Shown here one piece after another: positions 41,031 to 52,318 of a stretch of 64,000 nt of DNA (within the stretch, counting starts at the first letter, position 1; each line of letters opens with the position of its first letter). The notes under the pieces were generated by a model. It was not told where the DNA came from, made no database searches, and saw only the letters and a list, made by a program, of their open reading frames with translations. Both the position numbers and the translations under genes were made by a program. Origin of the DNA: Halocafeteria seosinensis. Lineage: Eukaryota > Sar > Bigyra > Bicosoecida. Where the stretch lies: the NCBI GenBank assembly GCA_001687465.1, contig LVLI01000043.1, positions 124,001 through 188,000 of the forward strand. The letters run 5' to 3'.

Positions 41031-43071
41031 ATGTCGTCCTCACCCTCTTCTTCGACGTCCTCTTCGTGTCATGATCCCAACCGTCACTTCTCACACGCGA
41101 CGGGATCTGTGCTCTCCCCGTCGCATATGTCGCATGGGAGAGGGCGCTGGCATAACATTCCCTCCATCATTCGAGAAGCTTTCATGGAACTCATAGACCA
41201 GGAGGGGACTCGGAAGGCCTCGGAAACAGTGGAAAAAAGCCTTGAAAACGACAGTAAACGGCCGTCAGAAGGCATTTCCACGCCCGATTTAACTCCATCC
41301 AAGGGATACAAGGACACTGTAAAGCATTCACAGCGCGGATACCAATATGAACAACATGATACTGCCGGTGGAATGGCTCTGGAGGAGATACAGCACTCGC
41401 TGGAGCGCCAAATGACCCAAATCCAGCACCAAATTCAAACAGTGCACGAGGAAGCGCAAGCCAAAGTACGTCAAAGACTCACCCCATCTCAGGCTATAAC
41501 CCTCTGCACTGAATCAACTTTTCTTCGTTGCGGCGTTTGCAGGTGGGGCGAACGGAACTGCGCGAGTATCTCGAGCAACCGAGTTCATGGAGGAAGTCAA
41601 TGAGTGCTGCCATTCCAAGGACCACGATACCAACACCAACAGGAGACGCAGCACCAAGGGATGGACGTGAAAAATCGACAAAAAACCGAAAAGATCACGT
41701 TCGGTCCACTGAGCAACAAGGGAGGACCAAAGTCCCACAAGCGGAAATGGAAACTCCAACTCCAGACAGTGTTGGTGGCCAACCGTCACCATCACCTCCA
41801 GAAGCGGAGGATGATGAGGATAGTGTAAATAGACCTTCGGGACAAGCACTACTAGTGGGTAGACAGCTTCAGGATATGTGGGAACGAGTCTACAAAGTAG
41901 AGCGCAAGTTAAATGCTAGGTAAGGTCCTGTGCTCGTGAGAGAAGGACGTACCCTTGTACCAATGCTTGATGGTTAGCAGGCTGGAGGCATTGGAGCCTA
42001 AACTAAATAGTGTCAGAGCTCATCAAGACAAACTGCAAGATGACTTTGCAAAATTCCACGAAGAAGTAGAAGGTCGAGTTTCTGTAAAAGATCTTGCAAA
42101 CAAGCTGAAACAAGTGGAACAGCGCTTCCAAAGGAAACTAGACACAGGTATGAGGCAGCAGTTGAATTCGCAGACCGAAGAAGTTGATAAAAAGATTAAG
42201 GAGATTTTATCAAGTTTAAATACCCAACAAATATCCAAACGGGAGCTTGACGAGAGAGCTAAGGTGGAAGATGTCAAGTGCTGGTTGAATGGGAAAGCGG
42301 ATATATCTTATGTGGAAAATTCACTAAGCGGTAAAGTCGATTCAGAAGCGTTGCGCTCACTCCGAAAAGATATGATGGACCAAATCAAAGCACTCAAGAC
42401 TCGCTTGCGCAAAGAGATACAAGGAACTTCAAGTTCAGATTTGGAAAAGCGGCTTGGTCAAGTGGAACAAGAGAATAAAAGTCTTAAAAAGAAGTTGGCA
42501 TCTACTGAGAGCCAGCAACATGATGCACCACAACAAGGATATAGCTTCGTCAGATGGGTAAGTATTGTACAGGTTAAATTTATATTTGAAAGAGACATTA
42601 AATACGTGTATTTGGTCACGCGTGTACTTCAGCTATGGAAGTCTAGAGACCTCACTAACAGTGGGGTCATACCATGGGAGATTCAGGTACCTACAACATC
42701 CGGTCAACCTGTCCAATGGAATCAAGGGGATCCCCGGATAACTGTGCTCAAATCAGGACTATACGAATGCAGACTTGGAGTGTTCGTTCCGGGATTCGTT
42801 AAAGTGCATATACAGGTTAATGACGAGACCGCCATCTCATTTCAGCCTCAGTAAGTGCTGGAGGAACTCGCCTCCTTTAAAGTTGGAGCCACTATATCCT
42901 CCACGTGTTTCGTATTGCAGAGAATCGCAAAAAATAAATGCTCACCCAATGGGTAACGTAGCGGGCCATAGCTGGCAGCACTTCCTCGCTCTGGGAGAAG
43001 CAGCAACGTTAAGTGTGCGGCTCAACAGCTCCGAGAGGGGTCAGGCGTTTTTGGAGCTTCGAAAGTTGTAG
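41031..43071 (+). CDS. Long coiled-coil protein with C1q/TNF-like C-terminal domain
   Basis: Five exons (41031-41465, 41543-41919, 41981-42557, 42633-42850, 42921-43071) give 585 residues with agreeing phases. The N-terminal 270 residues are Ser/Pro/His-rich and charged, with a short coil (LEEIQHSLERQMTQIQHQ). Residues ~270-460 form one long coiled coil with repeated K-x-D-x-L spacing (VSVKDLANKLKQVEQRF, SKRELDERAKVEDVK). The last ~125 residues are a beta domain: VLKSGLYECRLGVFVPG, VKVHIQVNDETAIS, then HSWQHFLALGEAATLSVRL. This strand pattern resembles the C1q/TNF jelly roll that ends many collagen-like or coiled-coil trimers. No signal peptide is evident, so it is probably intracellular, perhaps axonemal or cytoskeletal. 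It is convergent with the proline-rich gene. Confidence 0.7.
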
Positions 43072-43100
43072 CAAGCGCACACACAACAATACACTAGTGT

Positions 43101-46100
43101 CTAGCTTTCATTCTCGCCATACCGTTTACTCGTCGACCTTTGGCGTAATCGCTCCAGCGCGCGTCTGTTTCTTGGAGCCTTCGATGAGGACCCTTCGGCA
43201 TCGGACTCCGAGTTCTGAGTCGTTGCTGACTCGGAAGCTGGAGATTTTGGAGGCGGTGGGACAGACTTCGGTACTGGGGAGGTACCAGAACCGGAAGAAG
43301 GCTTTGGTGGTTTTGGAGGCGGCGTCGCAGCTTTCGTTCCAGAGGAAGAGGGGGGAAGTTTGGGCGCCGGTGGAGAGGCCTTGCGTGCTTGTGAGGCGGA
43401 ACTACTTGGAGGCTTTGGTGGTGGTGGTCCAGGCTTCGGCTTTGTAGACGACTTCCCCCCTTCCGTAGAGGTCATCCCAGTCGAGGATTCGCCACGGTTG
43501 TTAGGGGCTGGTGGTACAACCTTGGGGGGAGTGGACGAAGAGCTAGAAGGAGGTCGAGGACGTGCTGGAGTTGAGCGCTGGCCAAGGGCCGAGTTGTTGG
43601 AAGAAGCTTGTGAAGACCCGGGGGGTGGTGGGACTGGTTTAGTCACACGAGAAGAGGACCCCGCTGAAGATGCATTTGAAGCATCAGTGGATCCTGGGGG
43701 GTTCTTTGAGGAAGGCGAGACTGGAGGTGGTGGGGTCGGTTTCGTTGCACCTGACTGATTGCTCGTTTTGGGGTAAGAGCTAGGAGGAGCCGGAGAAGTT
43801 CTCGGTACCGGAGGAGAGATGGCTGAAGAGCCTTGCGACGCCCCTGTTGATGTTGTTGCCGGAGGTGGACCTGGTTTTGGCGGGCGGCGCGGGGAATTCG
43901 CTGATGAGGCTTGAGAAGACTGAGAAGTAGCCGCTGCCGACGTCGGTGGGGGCGGTCCTGGCTTTGGAATGGGAGATGGCGAATTTGAAGACTGCTCAGA
44001 ACTTTTCGATGTTGTGGTTGGCGGTGGTGGGCCAGGCTTCGGTACGCGGCGAGGAGAGTTTTCACGGGACTGCACGTTCCCGGTTGAAGTGGACGCTGTA
44101 GTCTTCGGTGGCGGCCCTGGCTTGGGAATACGAGGCGAAGAGGTTGGATGAGACTCCTGAGCTGGATGTGAGCTCGGTGGTGGCGGCCCTGGTTTGGGGA
44201 TACGACGGGGTGAGCCTGCCTGAGACTCCTGAGCTGGTTGTGAGCTTGGCGGTGGCGGCCCTGGCTTCGGAAGGCGGTGCGAGGAGCTTGCAGAAGAGCT
44301 ATCCGAAATTGCAGTTGATGGTTTCTGAGATGGTGGTCCTGGGTTTCCCTCTGATGCGCTAGTTGTAGTCTCGGAAGCCGAGGCTCCAGAGTCTGTAGAT
44401 TGAGACGTTGAAGTACCCGAAGACACCCGTGGCGGCGGCGGTCCTGGCTTCGATACGGCAGACAGCGGCGATGATTTGCCAGAGGACACAGCCTTGGGAG
44501 GAGCGGGTGAGGAACTGGACGAGCCAGGCTTTGGTGGAGGTGGGATATTTTTTGGAGGAGCAGGTGATGAATTTTGAGATGCTGCTTTTGGGGGCGGTAC
44601 AGGTGGTTTCGGGGATCGGGAGGTAGCACTTCCTGGGCCCTTGGTGGAAGAACTTTCGGAAAATCGCTTTGGTGGAGGAGGCGGGGCATCCGGAGACCTA
44701 TTCGGATTTTCTTCCTCTACTGCTTCGCCACGCTTCGGGGACTGTGGAAGGGTTGGGCTCTTTGCAGGGGACTTCGGCGGCGGCATTTTCGGATTCGAAC
44801 GTGCCGTAGAACTTTCTGAAGAACTCGTTGTGGTTGCTTCAGTCGTTCGAGCTGGTGAGAGTGCCGAAGTTTGAGAGGAGCTTGAACCTGAACTGCCTTT
44901 TGGGGGAGCTGGTTTTGGAGGTTGAGATGGTCTCTTTGGCGGCGGTGAAGACTTTGTCGAAGGGACACCTGCACTCCCTTCAGCAGCAGATGTGTCTTTT
45001 TGATTTGTGGCTGAATTAGAGAGTGCTTCTGACTGGAATTTTTCTCCAGTAGAGGGATACGCGTCCGACCTCCGTTTGGTGTTTTCTTTGATCGACAGTC
45101 TGTCAGTCGCGTGCTCGGAGGCATCCTGTTTTCTATTTCCATCCTGAGAGGATGCCTTGGGAGGAGGAGGTGGCGGAGGTGGTGGAGGTGGGGTTTTACC
45201 GTCCACAGCGGAACTTGTTGTAGCGGGCGGAGGAGGAGGATCCTTCCTACTGCTGGTTATCAGTTTTATCGAGGAATCATCAGCTTCCTGGTCCTGACTG
45301 GCTTCTGCCGTACTTGTCTCAGATTTGGTGAGCAAATTGGACCTCCCAGAGGCTCCGGCTTGCTCGTCACTAGCCGACGAAGAGGGGGAAGCCTTCGTGT
45401 TCACTGATACTGAAGGGAGAGGTACTGATGCTTCAGACAATTCGTCTTTCCTCGCGGTTGCCTCAGTTGTCGAGTCTATCCCAGATTGCTCGCTACCAAC
45501 CGATGAAGAAGCAGAAGCCGCCGTACTCATGGAGGCGGAAGAGGCAGGTTCCACTGTCGGCGTTTGCTCTCCAGTTGTGGGCTCCGTTGCACTAGAAGTT
45601 GGCATAGTAGAGAACTGCAAAGTAGCACTAGTTGGCGGTGGATACTGTGATTCGTCCTCTCCAGTAGTTTCCATTTCAGTGAAAGATCCCGCGGCTTCTG
45701 AGGCACTATGTGGAGTTTCATGTTCATCACGAATATTTGTACTAGGTTTCGAGTCAACAGAAATCCGGGAATCCGTCGTTCCCACAACACTTGACTCAGA
45801 CGTAGGAAGATGCTGTTCGACAGCACTGTTCGACTCTACCAAGCTGATGGGATCAGTATTGTTAGAGCTGCTAACTTGAACAGTTTCCACGCGGTTTGAA
45901 TCGACCGGTTCTGACAGCTCATTAAACACCTCTTCACTCCTTTCAGACACCATTCTCTCCTCCGTTCGCTCTGTGCCACTGGAGTTGTCGGCTGAAATAG
46001 CGCCAGCGGCAGAAGAGCACGAAAGGGAAATTAATCCCTCCTTCTCGACCGCTTCATTCGATACAGTTTCTGTAGGAGCAGCAGAGGACATCGTCGTAAC

Positions 46101-49100
46101 AAAGGGAGTCGAAGCTGCCGTTTCCTCAGCACAAGACTTCGCCTTTGATTCGTGCACTGTGGCTGCTGGGCTTGCCTTCATTTCCTCGCTTAATTTGGCA
46201 GCCTCCTGGTGGACGTCATTTTTCGCTTCAGTTTTTCGTAGGCCCTCGCCAACGGATGACGGCTTACTAGGTTGCGATTCTTGAGTGGTCGTCTCTGAGA
46301 GAACAGATGCCCTCGACAAATTTGTTGACGGAGTAACTTCAGTGCTGGTAGCTGGAGTATCGTCTCGGCTTCGTGGACGGGCTGATTCCTCATGGTTGGA
46401 AGAACCAAGGTTGTATGACTCTACTCGGTCAACGGTTTCCCCCGCATTGATTTCAGGCGTTCGCTGAGTCACCTCAGTTGGCTGTCCTACCGTAAGCTCA
46501 TCATGTGAGAAGCTCCCACTAACAGTGTCGTGTCTTTCCGTTGCCCCGCGGACTTTCCTTCCTTCCTCAAATGTAGCTACCTTGGAGAACGAAGCTGCTT
46601 GAGGATCAGTGCTCTTGTTAGACACAATAGAAGGTGGGGGCGTTGAGGGCTGAGGCGGCAACTTCCTGACACTGCCGCTTTTTTTCTTTCGACGAACTCT
46701 ATCCTCAGAACTAGACTTGGACAATGAAGAGGTGGCCATACTAGATTTAGGAGATTCAGCCCCTCTTGCCCCCGATACCGTGGTAGTCGTAGACCCACTT
46801 TCACCTTCAGTTGCAGGCGGTCGCGGGGGCGGACCCGGAGGAGATCTATTGCGTTCGCTGTCTTCACTTTGAATGCCTCCAAGCCGTGCGGGAGAGTCGG
46901 ATCGCTGCACACATCAACTCGGGCGAGTAAGTATATGGAATGGAAAAAAGTAAATGTGGGATACTTACGTCAGAAGGACGAACGCAATGAAGCGGCGAGT
47001 CAGACGCTGGAGACCTCGCAGAGGAAGCAATCGTGCTTTCGTATTCCTCTTGTACTGGCGAAAGCTCTGAGTACGCACGAAAGGAAAAACATTGGACGTT
47101 ATTGCACCCGACAGAGAAACGGGTTGGAAACAAAATGCTTACCATTGTCGCTATCTAAATGCTTACCATTATCTCTATCTTGTTTGTCGGTAGATACCTC
47201 CGCGTGTGCGATGACTTCCACAGATTGAGATTGCCAATCCAACGCTCCATACCCAGAAACCGTGCTCTGTCGACTAGTCTCCTCGTCTTTATTTGTATCA
47301 ACAATATTTGCAAACGGATTGTTCTTTTTCTTCTGTCGTTTCTTCCCTTGCTTCGTCGTAAAGTCGCTTCTTGTTTCTCCCGTTTGACCTACCAGCTGCT
47401 GATGGTGCTGCTTTACCTCAGCCAATGGGTTCATTTCACTACGGCTTCCATTGGTACAATGAGCATCGTACTTTGTCGTTACAGAGAGATACACGCTTAT
47501 TTCCTGAAACTGACGACTGTAATACTGAAGCAGCTCATTTGTTGGCGCATGCCCATTTGGGGCACACAGATGCGCATCCATCCTAAACGCGTGCTTGGGG
47601 AGGCCAGTGGTAACGATCACATGTTGCGCGCAAACACGCTCCAGTTCTTCTTCAGAAATTGAATAGAGTTTCCTTGTAACTTTCTGTGGGGAATGAGAGC
47701 TTCCATGTCCGCTGGCAGACATGTTGGTGTGAATCACAACATATAAGAAGGAAGGCATGTCCACAGAGCTCAAAGTTGTGCTCCCGACACCAGGAAAGAC
47801 AGTAGTAGCCAAAGAACGAGTGGAATCCACGCGAACCTCCTCTATCTTACTAGCTTTTAAAGGGCTCAGTGAAGTTTCCCCGCTGTGGGAATCAGAGCGA
47901 CCGGTTATATCATGAGTACTGGACCCAGTACCGGCCCTCGAGAAACCAACAGAATGCCTCTCATTACCTTGGTTGTGATTGTCATCACCCAGAGCACTTT
48001 TGTCGGCGGATTTTGATTCACCAACCTTGTCTTGCTGCGGCGATACAGACACTGTCTCTGTCGTCGTCTTTGCCAAAGCGGTTCCTATGGGATTAGTCAC
48101 TGCCATTGTGGAAGCAAGAGAGCTATGCTGGCCCACGAAATTCGATGATGAACCGGGGCTAGAGCTACTACGGCTTTGCACATCCAAACCAGAACGCGGA
48201 GATGCGCCATTCACAACCGTGGTTCTCCCGCTCTTATTCAACGGGGTGGACTCTCCCTGTGCGGGGTTTCGAGGGCGTTTAGGGACTGGTTCAGCTCGCG
48301 GTGGTGAGACGAGCTTAGCAGGGGCTTTCTCCTCGTCCGTTCTCCTCTCCTGCACTTGCGCTGGAGGACTAAAGTGGTGCTTTCCTTCTGTTTGATCGCG
48401 ATTCTGGCTTCTCGGTCCTATCAATGCACGGTTACTTGAACCATCCGACGTGAACAGCGATGGTTGTAAAGCATTCGAAGGTGGTCGCTGCTGCACGCTC
48501 GACTGAGGAGAAAAGTACCCATTTCCTGATGGAGCACTCTGAGGAAAGAAGGCCAAATTCTTGCTTTCATAACGTGGCTGGCCCGCTTGTCCCCCAGAAG
48601 CGGGAGACAATTTCTCCATTAAGGATTCTGTCCTTTGGCGCACTTCTTGCACCATTCGTAGCAAGGATTGTTTCTGGGAAGCAACATCATTACGTCCAAC
48701 CGTCCTCCCATTGTGCATAGTGCCGGGCGATCCCCCACTGTGCTGAAGTCTCGATGCCACGGATGCAGCTTGCGTTCGCGGGGTCGAGGAGGGAGAATCC
48801 ACTCTTTGCATACTCCCGGAAAGCTTTTTCGGGGGTGTTTGATACCCTCGACGATGCAGTTCCTGCAAGAACATGTTCATCTCCTCTCTCGCTTTCTGCG
48901 TTGTTTGCTCGATAGGATGCATGCTGCCCCCCGTCGCCCTAGATGAGGCTTGCGACGAGTCCGGACTCAATGTACTGGAGGTGTGAGATGGATGTTGTGC
49001 CGGCAATGCGCTCTCTGAAGACGCCATTGTGCTGGGGTGGCCATTCGAGGCCCGCCAACTCTGGAGGAAGCTAGTGAGCGCCGGGTTCTGTACCTCTTTC

Positions 49101-49255
49101 ACCACGCCACTACGTTCTGCACTATGAGGCCCTAACGATCGGTGCTTGTTCGTACTAGCTATATCAGCTTCGGTCTGTCCATGAACCCCATTGGCGGTCT
49201 CTGTGGAGCCTCTTGATGCCGGGGTTGTGCCTGAGAGCTGTTCCTGTCCATCCAT
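43101..49255 (-). CDS. ~2000-residue proline-rich, largely disordered protein
   Basis: Exons 49255-47167 (or 47143), 47066-46969 and 46904-43101 join in phase to 1996 residues. Nearly all is disordered Ser/Thr/Pro/Gly/Glu. The only compact-looking segment is in exon 1 (about residues 500-630): MPSFLYVVIHTNMSASG, ISEEELERVCAQHVIVTTG and LLQYYSRQFQEISVYLSV. Exon 3 holds dozens of PKPGPPPP and PPPPPPPPPP tracts with basic spacers (SPRRxPKPGPPPP), the kind bound by SH3, WW, EVH1 and profilin domains. It ends RRALERLRQRSTSKRYGENES. A scaffold for actin assembly or endocytosis is a reasonable guess; no FH2 or WH2 domain is seen. The plus strand over 43360-46467 is open by composition only and is a shadow. 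Confidence 0.7.
47134..47181 (-). promoter_or_regulatory. Duplicated 5' splice site
   Basis: A 24-bp unit ending AATGGTAAGCATTT occurs twice in tandem with two mismatches. Each copy holds an AATG|GTAAGC donor in the same phase (exon ends 47167 and 47143). Use of the second adds eight residues, KHLDSDNG. Confidence 0.75.
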
Positions 49256-49772
49256 TTCCCGTGCCGATTACACAACACTTACGTTCACCATCCACGCAAC
49301 AATGGCATCACCCGATAGAGGATCGTCTTCTTGTTCTGATGAGCCCCGAATTTCTTGTGCTACACACAATCCTGGGGGGCAATGCCATCCTAAAGGGCTC
49401 TGCGCGGGCTTTTTCCGTTGAACTTGAGGTTCAACTTCACAAAGCATTCACTGAAAAGACTTCGAAGTTTTGAAGTTTAACTTCCGAAGCGAGACGAAGT
49501 TTTCTGTGTCAGTTTGGAACGAGGATCCCACGTCAATTCCATACATGTATCCTAATGGTGCCCGTATACGTATGGTACTGTTCACATCGCACCGTTGGTA
49601 TTGTCGTACATAGGTAATTGGAAGTGCAAGTTACTACACACTGTACTCATCTGGATACTCATCGTAGACTAAGGAAGGCTGCTTCAAACTTAGACCTACA
49701 AGAGACCTTAAACGTGCTTTATTCTTCCTACTTCGTGATATTCTTAACACTCTTTGGACAGCTGCTAAAGCA
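49256..49772. other. Divergent spacer with AACTTC cluster
   Basis: Between the proline-rich gene and the AAA-like gene. 49420-49500 is dense in AACTTC/GAAGTT hexamers, many in mirror or inverted pairs, as upstream of both ankyrin genes. A TACATGTA palindrome is near 49543. No coding sequence is seen. Confidence 0.5.
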
Positions 49773-51154
49773 ATGAGCAGCCTAGCAAGTAAAAGACAAA
49801 AGCAAGCCGAAAGCGGTAAGCACACGAAACTCACCCCTGTTGTTTGTAAAACGCAAAATTATAACATCCAAATTTGCAGGATCCGGCGATTCTGGGACCT
49901 CACTTGAGGAAAAAATTTTGCCTCTGGAGAAGTTCCCAAGCAGTACGCCCAAGCGTTGGACGACACAAGGAGAACTCGTGAGAGTAAGATACCATTCTTG
50001 CAGACCTCTAAGCCTCTTGCAATGTGACTAACAAATATCTCCCCCCTATGCAGCTACAACAAAAGTTTAAGGATCTTTCTGCGATCAGAAAAGAGAGCCT
50101 GGAATTTGAACGCGAGGAGTATTGCTTTGATGGTCATTACGACAAGTCAAGCAACACTACGTGTTCTATGATCATGGCAAACAATTTCATAGATAAAACG
50201 GAAGTATACCAAAAGGTTGTCCCTAAGTATGAAGCGGGACAACACTGCTTTAGCGTGCAGTTTCCTGAGGGTGGAGGGAAGACGGCACTCATAGACTTCC
50301 TGCAGAGTACCCTGTCAATCCCGCGAAATACGACCAATGAGGAATACAAGAAATTCGTGAAACGTTTACGAACCATGGAAGATGGCGACTTTTTTATTGA
50401 ACAACCATTGTCTTTTTGTCTACGCATCGATTTTGCGGTGGACACTATTGAACGTGCACGGGAAGCGGTGCGCTCAGCGTTCATTGAATGTGGTGTTCAT
50501 ATTCGTCGGGATGACAATATGACCTGCGCAAATATCTTTTGGGAAGGTCTGGAGGGACTGACATTGGTATGGAAAGCAGTAAGGCCTGCTGAAAGCCCGA
50601 TGTTCAAGGCTGTAGTACTGGTAGATGGGATGGATGAGTCATGGAAAGATCAAGCTTCTGTATCTGAACATTTTCCGGGGCGACAACTACTACGGGAAAT
50701 TACATACATAACAAATGTGCTAAAGGCAGAGAGCGGAATCTTCAAGTTGATGGTCCTAACGACTGCAAAACCATTGCCTGGCCTTGGGCTCTCGAGTCTG
50801 GATTTGACGGAAGTCTCCGATAGACAATGGTTCGAAGGCTTGACCGGCGTCACACGGAGTCAGGTTCAAAAAGCAATTGATGCTCTTCCAGATTCTCATT
50901 CTTTGATAGAGGCGTACAAGAAAGCACGAGAAACGGGAGATTTTGGGAAGTTAACGGAATGTAGAATTAGTTCTTGTGAAAATCCAGTGGATTACTTTAT
51001 GTTGGAATACCAGTTGGAGCGTCCAGTCACCAGAAGGTATGGATATGGTGATTTTGATTCACCGAGTCTTGAGCCCGTTGCTGCTCCCGGTAAATTGTTC
51101 AATTTTATTACCGAGTTAAGGGAGCTTTGCCCTCGTTGCCCTGTAAAGGAATAG
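49773..51154 (+). CDS. AAA-ATPase-like P-loop protein (PF09820-type)
   Basis: Exons 49773-49815, 49880-49983 and 50054-51154 give 415 residues. After ~70 charged residues comes the family entry NNFIDKTEVYQKVVPKY, matching the FVDKT(E/S) lead-in of AAA-ATPase-like proteins. It is followed by the P-loop FPEGGGKTAL with Lys at residue 125. A Walker B-like strand, AVVLVDGMDES, lies near 236, and LMVLTTAKPL may be the following sensor strand. These proteins, common in anaerobic bacteria and in some protists, usually carry a PD-(D/E)XK nuclease domain at the C-terminus. Here the protein ends soon after a helical lid (VQKAIDALPDSHSLIEAY, NPVDYFMLEYQLER), so a nuclease is missing or lost. Exon 2 could instead end at 49977. 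Confidence 0.7.
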
Positions 51155-52318
51155 GTGCTGAAGATTCCGTGAGTATCACCAGTTTGAAAGATTGAGCCTG
51201 CAATATCCTTGCGTTACATTCCGGTTGTAGTACAGAGGTGTATCAATTAATTCTGGTGCCATTTGTTCCAACTGCCCACGGACCTGAACTACCTGAAGAA
51301 CGTATTGCATTTCATGAATTTGGGAAGACCACTGAATTACCATTTATTCATTAGCTATATTAAATAACGACGCGCGCGTGTGTACAGTATGCAGTACCAG
51401 CTTCCACGACAGTCTGTGACTCCACTTGCACATTCGTACTCACTCGTACACCAGTAATTCATACTAACCACCGTACCTTATGCAGTGCAATAGTAAAAAG
51501 TGATACGTTAAGATTGCTTCCTCCAAGTCACGCGCAACCGGTACACTTGTATTGCCGCATTTTGTTTTAAATTCCACTGTCTGCCGGGCCCAAGGCCCGG
51601 ATCCGGGCTCTGTTTGAAAGGGCTGTCTTCCATTCCTCGCTGCAGGCATTTTCATTTGGTTGTGATGATTTGCCACATACGAGTTTTAGGGTTGATTTAT
51701 TCAATGAGAGAGTGTGTTTTTCCTTGTCGCTTGTATCAAGCATTTTGTAGCCTTTCTTCGGCTTGGTGGTAGACGAAGGGGAGCTTCAAAATTGTATTAT
51801 TCATCGTTGGACACCGAAACGAAACCTTTCTAGCATTCATTCGCTGTATACGAGTGTTGTGTACACGGAGGAGAGTGTGTGTTGCGTCTTATAGCGCCGG
51901 TACGAGAGCTTTGGCGCCCTGAAGAGTCCCTCAAAACAGGACGGAATCGAGGGAAAAGATCATCACTTTGGAGGAGTAAGTCATCCAGAGCATGGATATT
52001 CCCCCTGTTCTTGGGTCAGATTCGTGTAGATTTCATTTTGGATCCCGGAAAGGGCTCTGGAGAGGGCCCGATCCCGGCGGGTTGAAAAATTTGAATTCCT
52101 CCCTTCTGTGGCTGAGGGCTTGTTGGGCCTCCTCTTCGCTTTGTGGCGACGGTAGGTCACTCAAGTGCTAACGTTCCCCGGGGCTCTACGCCAAGGGGAG
52201 CCAATAGGGGACAAACGCACAGGGGCTTTTTTGTCGTTTTCCGAAGGGGCCGTTAAACTCGCCGAATTGATTGTCGTGACTAATGGGAATCCTAACGTGC
52301 GGGCTTGCAGGTAATAGA
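51155..52318. other. Long spacer upstream of the CHD gene
   Basis: No convincing gene. It contains the GC-rich palindromic element at 51584-51610 and a CCGGG/GGGCCC-rich tract at 52035-52082. The 5' untranslated region of the CHD gene probably occupies the last few hundred bases. AG at 52309-52310 (..GCTTGCAG) just before the start codon could be a 5'UTR splice acceptor. Confidence 0.45.
51584..51610. repeat. GC-rich palindromic element, copy 2
   Basis: CCGGGCCCAAGGCCCGGATC followed by CGGGCTC; see the copy at 35370. It lies in a spacer between two plus-strand genes. Confidence 0.7.

Noticed and set aside
43360-46467. Long plus-strand open frames over the proline-rich gene
   Set aside because: They arise from the Pro/Ser codon bias of the minus-strand gene, have Gly/Val/Trp-rich nonsense composition and no splice logic.
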